From: Legionella genomosp. 1
GTDB taxonomy: Bacteria > Pseudomonadota > Gammaproteobacteria > Legionellales > Legionellaceae
NCBI GenBank assembly: GCA_945862275.1
Contig: CAMAYA010000024.1
Span: 1-10,843 of the forward strand
Direction: 5' to 3'
DNA length: 10,843 bases
In this document: piece after piece, positions 6,361 through 10,843 of the stretch
Numbering within the stretch: position 1 is the stretch's first letter
Layout: every line of letters starts with the position of its first letter
Notes under the pieces: generated by a model
What the model saw: the letters and a program-made list of their open reading frames with translations, nothing else
What the model was told of the DNA's origin: nothing
The model's database searches: none
Made by a program: the position numbers and the translations under genes

Positions 6361-8285
6361 GATTTTTCCCTAATGATTTTTTCGATTGATTCAGTATTGG
6401 ATAGAGTAGATATGTCGCCCAGACTGTCCAGTTCATTGCGTGCAATGAGGCGCAAAATACGGCGCATGATTTTCCCTGACCGTGTTTTTGGCAGTGCATC
6501 GACCCATTGAATGGTTTCAGGCGTTGCGAGTGGGCCTGTGTTATTTCGAACGTGTTGTATTAATTCTTTCTTTAATGCATCGGTGGGTTTTGCGTCATTT
6601 TTTAACGTGATAAAAGCAAAAATAGCCTCTCCTTTGATGTCGTGCGGGATCCCGACCACGGCGGCTTCTGAGACGGTTGGGTGCGAAATAAAGGCACTTT
6701 CAAGTTCTTCGCTGCCTAGGCGGTGACCCGATACTTTGATTACATCATCATCACGGCCTGTGATCCAAATAAGGCCTTCAGCTTCTCGGTACGCGCCATC
6801 GCCCGTTAAATAACAACCTGGAACGGCTTTAAAATAAGTATCTAGAAACCGTTGTTGGTTGCCATAAATGGTCTGCATCATGCCGGGCCATGGTTGTTTT
6901 ATAACGAGCCTGCCCGGTTTGTTGTCTGATAATGAATGACCTTTCGTATCCACAATATCCAGTACAATTCCAAAAGAGGGCACGCCCGCAGAACCAGGAG
7001 CCAAGGGAGTGGCTCCTGGAAAGGGCGTAAACATGATGCCACCGGTTTCCGTTTGCCACCATGTATTCACAATGGGGCAGCGGCCTTCGCCTATCGCTTG
7101 ATAATACCATTCCCAAACGTCGGGATTGATGGGTTCCCCAACGGAACCGAGTAACCGAAGACTGGTGCGATGGGTACGCGTGATCCACTCGTCCCCTTCT
7201 CGTCTAAGCGCACGCAGTGCAGTAGGAGACGTGTAGAAAACAGTGACCTGATGTTTGTCAATTACCTGCCAGTACCGTGAGTAATCAGGATAGTTGGGAA
7301 TGCCTTCAAACAGCAGGGTGGTCGCGCCATTGGTCAATGGGCCATAGACTAGATAGGAATGCCCCGTAATCCAGCCGACATCGGCAGTGCACCAGTAGAT
7401 GTCGTTTTCTTGATAATCAAATACGTAATAATGAGTCATGGCGACATACACGAGATAACCGCCGGTCGTGTGCAACACGCCTTTTGGGGTGCCGGTCGAG
7501 CCGGAGGTATATAGAATGAATAAGGGGTCGTTGGCATCCATGTGCTCTATGGGGCAATGTGTGTGTGCTACCTTCATCGCCTCGTGATACCAAACATCGC
7601 GGTCGTTATTCCAGTCAACGGTATTGCCTGTGCGCTTGACCACCAGTAAGGTGTGAATATTTGGACAGTTAATCAATGCTTTATCGCAGTTGGCTTTGAA
7701 TGGAATGATTTTTTCGCCTCGTAATCCCTCGTCTGCCGTGATCAACAGGCGGCAATCGGCATCCAATATCCGTGTTTTTAAAGCATCAGCTGAAAAGCCG
7801 CCAAAGACTACGGAGTGAATGGCGCCAATTCGCGCGCAGGCCAGCATGGCAAACACCGCCTCAGGAATCATGGGCAAATAAAGGCAGACGCGGTCGCCTT
7901 TTTTAATTCCGTAGGTTTTAAGAACATTGGCCAGTTTGCTGACTTCAGCATGCAATTGACCATAGGTTATGGACTGGGTTTCATTTGGCGTATTGCCTTC
8001 CCAAAGAAGGGCTGTTTTATCTTTTCGTGTTGGAAGGTGGCGGTCTACACAGTTATAACAGGCATTGAGTTTCCCGTGAGTAAACCACTGCATATCGGCA
8101 GCTTGCCAATCGCCCTGGACGACCTGGGTCCAAGGGGTAAACCAGGTGATGAATTTTTCGGCAATCGTTGCCCAAAACACATCGGGTTGGTCAATGGATT
8201 GTTGGTATAACGTTTGGTATTGCTCGGCATTGAGGTGCGCTGTTTTTTTGAATGCAGTGGGAACTGGGTAGGATGTGTGACTCAT
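6357..8285 (-). CDS. acs: Acetyl-CoA synthetase (AMP-forming)
   Basis: 642 residues when started at ATG 8285, which has AAGGAG 10 nt upstream and gives the family N-terminus 'MSHTSYPVP'. A longer in-frame start at 8318 adds 11 residues without a ribosome site. It makes acetyl-CoA from acetate, ATP and CoA by way of acetyl-AMP, in the cytoplasm. Motifs: P-loop 'YTSGSTGTPKG' (259-269), acetate-pocket 'WWQTETGG' (409-416; W410 aligns with Salmonella W414), 'TGDGA' (494-498), hinge region 'GRDDDVIKVSGHRLG' (510-524, R522), and catalytic, acetylatable K605 in 'PKTRSGKIMRR' (Salmonella K609). Length matches the family (about 650). The gene lies 71 bp downstream of mltA with its own candidate promoter, and overlaps the 5'-nucleotidase gene. 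Control by reversible acetylation of K605 is likely from family knowledge. Confidence 0.97.
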   Translation of the reverse strand: MSHTSYPVPTAFKKTAHLNAEQYQTLYQQSIDQPDVFWATIAEKFITWFTPWTQVVQGDWQAADMQWFTHGKLNACYNCVDRHLPTRKDKTALLWEGNTPNETQSITYGQLHAEVSKLANVLKTYGIKKGDRVCLYLPMIPEAVFAMLACARIGAIHSVVFGGFSADALKTRILDADCRLLITADEGLRGEKIIPFKANCDKALINCPNIHTLLVVKRTGNTVDWNNDRDVWYHEAMKVAHTHCPIEHMDANDPLFILYTSGSTGTPKGVLHTTGGYLVYVAMTHYYVFDYQENDIYWCTADVGWITGHSYLVYGPLTNGATTLLFEGIPNYPDYSRYWQVIDKHQVTVFYTSPTALRALRREGDEWITRTHRTSLRLLGSVGEPINPDVWEWYYQAIGEGRCPIVNTWWQTETGGIMFTPFPGATPLAPGSAGVPSFGIVLDIVDTKGHSLSDNKPGRLVIKQPWPGMMQTIYGNQQRFLDTYFKAVPGCYLTGDGAYREAEGLIWITGRDDDVIKVSGHRLGSEELESAFISHPTVSEAAVVGIPHDIKGEAIFAFITLKNDAKPTDALKKELIQHVRNNTGPLATPETIQWVDALPKTRSGKIMRRILRLIARNELDSLGDISTLSNTESIEKIIREKS

Positions 8286-8316
8286 GTAGATGGCACTCCT
8301 TGATAAACTGGGCTTC

Positions 8317-8345
8317 ATTTTGATGGCTTTGATTTAAAAAATCAA
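8317..8345 (-). promoter_or_regulatory. Candidate acs promoter overlapping an inverted repeat
   Basis: On the minus strand, TTGATT (8345-8340), 17 bp, then CAAAAT (8322-8317) gives 4/6 matches to each sigma-70 box. Initiation would be near 8310, leaving about 25 nt before the ATG. The -35 box lies in the inverted repeat TTGATTT-TTT-AAATCAA (8329-8345), which has 7-bp arms and a 3-bp centre. The repeat may be an operator. It is not followed by a T run, so I do not call it a terminator for mltA. Confidence 0.35.
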
Positions 8346-8356
8346 CCCACTGATTT

Positions 8357-9568
8357 TCAAGCTCTTTTTCTTGGTAAGAATACCCAATAAGACCCGGATT
8401 GCCTCATTTTTCCGGCCATGGAAGCAGCTTGTTCGCCGCTTCCCCAAAATACATCGCCTCGCACAGGGCCTCGAATGGCGCCGCCAGTGTCTTGTGCAAT
8501 CATCAGTCGCTGCATTTTATTCGCATTCCTTTGATGCTGGTCAGGCACCGTTGTGTTTAACCAGATGGGCACGCCCATTGGAATCCAGTTTAAATCAACC
8601 GCCATGGAATAGCCTGGTGTCAACACAATGCCTTGTGTACCGAGCGCGCCGGCTTGTTTGGAGGGTTTAAAAAACACAAAAGATTTGTTTTTATTCAAAA
8701 CCGGCTTGATTTGATCAGGATGCGTCTCTAAGTAAGTGCGTATATGCTGCATCGAAACGACTTCCTTTGTCATGACACCTTGCTGGATGAGTACCGCACC
8801 TATCGCAGTGTAGGGAGCGCCATTCTGGGCGGCATATTGGAGGTGCATCAATGAATGATCGGGTAATGTTATCATTCCTGATCCTTGTATTTGTAGAAAC
8901 AATCGATCAATACGACTGGCAACCCAAGCAATGACAGGTGCTGTTTCAGATATAGCCCCCTGATCAATGGCCTTGGTGGTGTAAAAGGGAACCAAGTGAT
9001 TCCCGTCAACCAGTCTTCCTACAAGCGGTTGGCGACGTTTGAATGCAGGATTAAACGCGTTTAATGGGACTGTGATTAAGTCACGAGGAACACCATACAC
9101 TGGAATGGGGTATGCAGAAGACTTCGTTAAACTGCCTCGGTATGATGGCACATAATACCCGGTAAAAAAGCCCGGCAAGGGCTTGCCATCGACAAACTCA
9201 ATGGGTTCAAACCACGTTTGGAAAAAAGTAATGATTTGGTTTGATGTGTGGGGCGAAGGAAGCTGTTGAGCTGCCAGACATACAGGAAGCCAGTCTCGTG
9301 CCCTTAAGTGAATACGGTCATTGCCAACGGGATGATCTGGCGGGGTATTTAAAAAAACATGGCACGATGCTTCAAATGCAGTAAACGAGGGCAGCACATC
9401 GGTTGTTCCCCAGCCCGGTAGATGAGAAAACAGCACGGGTTTCATGCGGATTTCGGGCCGCTTTTTTAGCCAATCCATCGGGATTGCATGCCATAGAACA
9501 ACAGACACCCCGACCGTGATAAACAGGGTCATCATTGTTTTATAGATCAAGTTTTTGATGGGATTCAA
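8357..9568 (-). CDS. mltA: Membrane-bound lytic murein transglycosylase A
   Basis: 403 residues from a TTG at 9568. ATG codons at 9535 and 9532 are alternatives and would drop 11 or 12 residues; no start has a good ribosome site. The MltA domain is clear: 'GFFTGYYVPSYRGS' (133-146), 'PIPVYGVPRDL' (154-164), 'LFLQIQGSG' (223-231) and a C-terminal 3D domain whose three Asp residues are visible: D325 ('AVDLNWIPMG'), D360 ('AQDTGGAI') and D372 ('GDVFWG'). It cleaves peptidoglycan glycan strands with formation of 1,6-anhydro-muramic acid. E. coli MltA is an outer-membrane lipoprotein, but here the N-terminal hydrophobic stretch (about 9-28) has no lipobox cysteine. The enzyme may instead be anchored in the inner membrane or released by a signal peptide. 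The gene diverges from the fmdB operon and precedes acs on the same strand. Confidence 0.92.
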   Translation of the reverse strand: MNPIKNLIYKTMMTLFITVGVSVVLWHAIPMDWLKKRPEIRMKPVLFSHLPGWGTTDVLPSFTAFEASCHVFLNTPPDHPVGNDRIHLRARDWLPVCLAAQQLPSPHTSNQIITFFQTWFEPIEFVDGKPLPGFFTGYYVPSYRGSLTKSSAYPIPVYGVPRDLITVPLNAFNPAFKRRQPLVGRLVDGNHLVPFYTTKAIDQGAISETAPVIAWVASRIDRLFLQIQGSGMITLPDHSLMHLQYAAQNGAPYTAIGAVLIQQGVMTKEVVSMQHIRTYLETHPDQIKPVLNKNKSFVFFKPSKQAGALGTQGIVLTPGYSMAVDLNWIPMGVPIWLNTTVPDQHQRNANKMQRLMIAQDTGGAIRGPVRGDVFWGSGEQAASMAGKMRQSGSYWVFLPRKRA

Positions 9569-9588
9569 ATGGATGCCCGTATTTTCAG

Positions 9589-9594
9589 ATTATA
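9589..9594 (-). promoter_or_regulatory. Candidate -10 box for mltA
   Basis: A perfect TATAAT reads on the minus strand at 9594-9589, but no good -35 box is found at 16-18 bp. Initiation near 9582 would leave a leader of about 14 nt before the TTG at 9568, or about 47 nt before the ATG at 9535. The shorter form of MltA therefore remains possible. The 10-bp palindrome CTAACGTTAG (9600-9609) lies where the promoter spacer would be. Confidence 0.4.
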
Positions 9595-9599
9595 CGATC

Positions 9600-9609
9600 C
9601 TAACGTTAG
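9600..9609. repeat. 10-bp palindrome between divergent promoters
   Basis: CTAACGTTAG is perfectly self-complementary. It lies between the minus-strand TATAAT (9589-9594) and the plus-strand promoter (9632-9660). Its position would suit an operator acting on mltA, but a 10-bp palindrome can arise by chance. Confidence 0.3.
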
Positions 9610-9631
9610 CATATCCTCGTCCATCGTTCTA

Positions 9632-9660
9632 TTGTTCATCGGAGGGTAGTTCGATATAAT
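9632..9660 (+). promoter_or_regulatory. Candidate sigma-70 promoter of the fmdB-DUF502-aspS operon
   Basis: TTGTTC (9632-9637), an exact 17-bp spacer, then a perfect TATAAT (9655-9660). Initiation near 9667 leaves a leader of about 30 nt carrying the GGAG ribosome site at 9685-9688. This is the best promoter match in the window, although the -35 box is only 3/6. Confidence 0.6.
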
Positions 9661-9696
9661 CAATGGCTTATGCCAGTTGTTGACGGAGAAGTTTTA

Positions 9697-10008
9697 ATGC
9701 CTATTTATGAATACCAGTGCTCGGGGTGTCATCATGCATTTGATGTGATACAAAAAATGAGTGATGAGCCTATAAAAATATGCCCGGTATGTTCTAAAAA
9801 TACGGCCGTGAAGTTGGTGTCTGCCGCGGGCTTTCAATTGAAAGGAACGGGCTGGTATGCCACTGATTTCAAAACCAAAAGCCCATCTGAACACAAGACG
9901 GCAAACAAGGAAGGCAGTTCTGCTCCCTCGTCAGAGAGCGGTTCCCCTGAGAAAAAAGTGGCCGAACTCGCTTCCACCCCTTCAAAAACCACTAGTGAGA
10001 GTAAATAA
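9697..10008 (+). CDS. FmdB-family zinc-ribbon protein
   Basis: 103 residues from ATG 9697, chosen because GGAG (9685-9688) is 8 nt upstream and the family begins 'MPIYEYQC'. An in-frame TTA-TG region further up (from 9670) would only add a non-conserved nonapeptide. Two CxxC knuckles, C8/C11 and C29/C32, form a zinc ribbon. 'FQLKGTGWYATDF' (about 52-64) is the usual motif after the ribbon. The remaining tail (about 65-103) is a low-complexity stretch rich in Ser, Lys, Glu, Thr and Pro, probably disordered. These proteins were named after a putative regulator of formamidase, but their role is unproven. The gene sits directly ahead of the DUF502 and aspS genes, a common order in gammaproteobacteria. 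Confidence 0.9.
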   Translation: MPIYEYQCSGCHHAFDVIQKMSDEPIKICPVCSKNTAVKLVSAAGFQLKGTGWYATDFKTKSPSEHKTANKEGSSAPSSESGSPEKKVAELASTPSKTTSESK

Positions 10009-10010
10009 AA

Positions 10011-10640
10011 TTGAAAGCAGCCGCTTTGCGTAGTTATCTTCTGGCCGGTTTGGTCGTGTGGTTGCCAATATTGGTGACGCTTGCTGTGTTGCGTTTCTTG
10101 ATTGATTTGCTAGATAGTACATTGGCCTTGTTGCCCCACGCCTACCAACCCGAGCAATTGGTTGGTATGAATATACCGGGTTTGGGTGTGTTGCTGTCGT
10201 TGGCCTTGTTGTTAATCACAGGCATTGTGGCAACCAATTTTATAGGTCAACGGGTGATGCGCTGGAGTGAATCCATTCTTGACCGCATTCCGTTGGTACG
10301 CTCTATATACAACGCTACGAAACAGGTGATTCAAGCCGTTTTTGCGTCGAACAGCCAAGCGTTTCGAAAAGTATTGTTGATTGAATATCCTCGTGCTGGC
10401 ATGTGGAGCATGGGATTTCAAACGGGTGTGGCCCAAGCCGAAATCACTGAAAAGACCGGGATTGAAATGGTAACGGTGTTTATACCCACCACGCCCAATC
10501 CTACATCCGGCTTTTTAATCATGGTGCCAAAGTCAGAAGCAATCGAACTATCCATGACGGTTGAAGCCGCGTTGAAGAGCATTATTTCTTTGGGCGTCAT
10601 GCAACCCATTTCGCCGGCTACATTTGAAATTAAAGATTAG
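10011..10640 (+). CDS. DUF502 family inner-membrane protein
   Basis: 209 residues from a TTG start at 10011, 2 bp after the fmdB-like stop. No ATG occurs until codon 53, which would remove the first membrane segment, so TTG is the supported start; GAGAG at 9997-10001 may serve as the ribosome site. Two hydrophobic segments (about 10-34 and 56-78) are followed by a soluble domain with the family motifs 'DRIPLVRSIYNATKQV' (91-106) and 'VFIPTTPNPTSGFL' (156-169). Function is unknown. In this lineage the gene is typically placed between fmdB and aspS, and here it is evidently part of that operon: the aspS start follows its TAG by 9 bp. Use of TTG may keep expression low. Confidence 0.9.
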   Translation: MKAAALRSYLLAGLVVWLPILVTLAVLRFLIDLLDSTLALLPHAYQPEQLVGMNIPGLGVLLSLALLLITGIVATNFIGQRVMRWSESILDRIPLVRSIYNATKQVIQAVFASNSQAFRKVLLIEYPRAGMWSMGFQTGVAQAEITEKTGIEMVTVFIPTTPNPTSGFLIMVPKSEAIELSMTVEAALKSIISLGVMQPISPATFEIKD

Positions 10641-10649
10641 GACAAACAG

Positions 10650-10843
10650 ATGCGATCACACTACTGTAACAACGTAAATGAATCCATGGTCGACACAACG
10701 GTTACCGTGTGTGGTTGGGTACACAATCGACGCGACCACGGCGGCGTGATTTTTTTAGACATTCGAGACAGTTCAGGCATTGTTCAGGTGGTGTATGAAC
10801 CGGAGCCACAAGCGGTGTTTTCCCAGGCAGAGACACTTCGTCA
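10650..10843 (+). CDS. aspS: Aspartyl-tRNA synthetase, N-terminal part (cut by the window edge)
   Basis: ATG 10650 is preceded by AGGA (10639-10642) overlapping the DUF502 stop codon. The 64 complete codons in the window encode the start of the OB-fold anticodon-binding domain: 'MRSHYC', 'VCGWVHNRRDHGGVIF' (20-35), 'LDIRDSSGIVQVVYEP' (36-51). This matches the bacterial AspRS N-terminus closely. The enzyme charges tRNA with aspartate in the cytoplasm. Residue H30 in 'RRDHGG' corresponds to H31 of Pseudomonas aeruginosa AspRS, a residue linked to non-discriminating behaviour; E. coli has Leu here. The catalytic domain lies beyond the window. Confidence 0.96.
   Translation, partial: MRSHYCNNVNESMVDTTVTVCGWVHNRRDHGGVIFLDIRDSSGIVQVVYEPEPQAVFSQAETLR

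Noticed and set aside
6254..6499. 81-codon minus-strand frame spanning the acs/5'-nucleotidase junction
   Set aside because: Overlaps two well-supported genes in another frame; not evidence for a third gene.
6829..7188. 119-codon open frame on the minus strand inside acs
   Set aside because: Out-of-frame reading of the conserved acs core, with no ribosome site and a composition unlike a real protein.
7815..8210. 131-codon open frame on the plus strand inside acs
   Set aside because: It is fully antisense to a strongly conserved acs region, and its product has no recognisable domain; a shadow frame.
8329..8345. Inverted repeat considered as a terminator for mltA
   Set aside because: The stem is all A/T except one pair, and no T run follows on the minus strand; it overlaps a candidate acs promoter instead.
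1..10843. Search for a new multi-gene defence, mobile or biosynthetic system
   Set aside because: Apart from the partial DUF4143 ATPase, every gene belongs to a known housekeeping or envelope family, and no cluster pattern points to a new system.

Overview
The window looks like the chromosome of a gammaproteobacterium, most likely in or near the order Legionellales (Legionella/Coxiella relatives). This rests on recognition of protein families, not on a database search. The supporting points are a fmdB-like / DUF502 / aspS gene string, an IMP/GMP-type HAD-IG 5'-nucleotidase like Legionella lpg0095, a LemA/M48 peptidase pair, and an AspRS N-terminus carrying the 'DHGG' form seen in Pseudomonas. 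Almost all of the DNA is coding. The longest non-coding stretches are about 115-130 bp. No tRNA, rRNA, CRISPR array or insertion sequence was seen.

Layout, left to right. (1) Positions 1-795 (+) hold the 3' part of an AAA ATPase/DUF4143-type protein with a C-terminal PD-(D/E)XK-like motif. It is followed by an AT-rich spacer with a perfect 16-bp tandem duplication. (2) Positions 922-2525 (+) hold lemA and an HtpX-like M48 membrane zinc metallopeptidase, joined by a TAATG stop/start overlap. (3) Positions 2530-4868 (-) converge on the peptidase gene with only 4 bp between stop codons. In transcription order they encode a small outer-membrane beta-barrel protein, then an ABC exporter pair closely resembling E. 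coli YadG/YadH. (4) Positions 4984-9568 (-) hold, in transcription order, murein transglycosylase A (mltA), acetyl-CoA synthetase (acs) and the HAD-IG 5'-nucleotidase. The last two overlap at ATGA. (5) Positions 9697-10843 (+) hold a zinc-ribbon FmdB-family protein, a DUF502 membrane protein and the start of aspS. This operon diverges from mltA across a 128-160 bp region with a TATAAT box facing each way.

Functional themes. Envelope maintenance is represented by LemA/M48, MltA, the beta-barrel protein, the DUF502 protein and the YadGH exporter. Acetate activation is linked to nucleotide turnover by the acs/5'-nucleotidase pair, and translation is represented by aspS. The content is mostly housekeeping. 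I see no convincing new multi-gene system. The more testable observations are the translational coupling of acs to a 5'-nucleotidase, the predicted non-discriminating AspRS, a MltA without a visible lipobox, a two-cysteine outer-membrane barrel, and several short palindromes or repeats in the intergenic regions.
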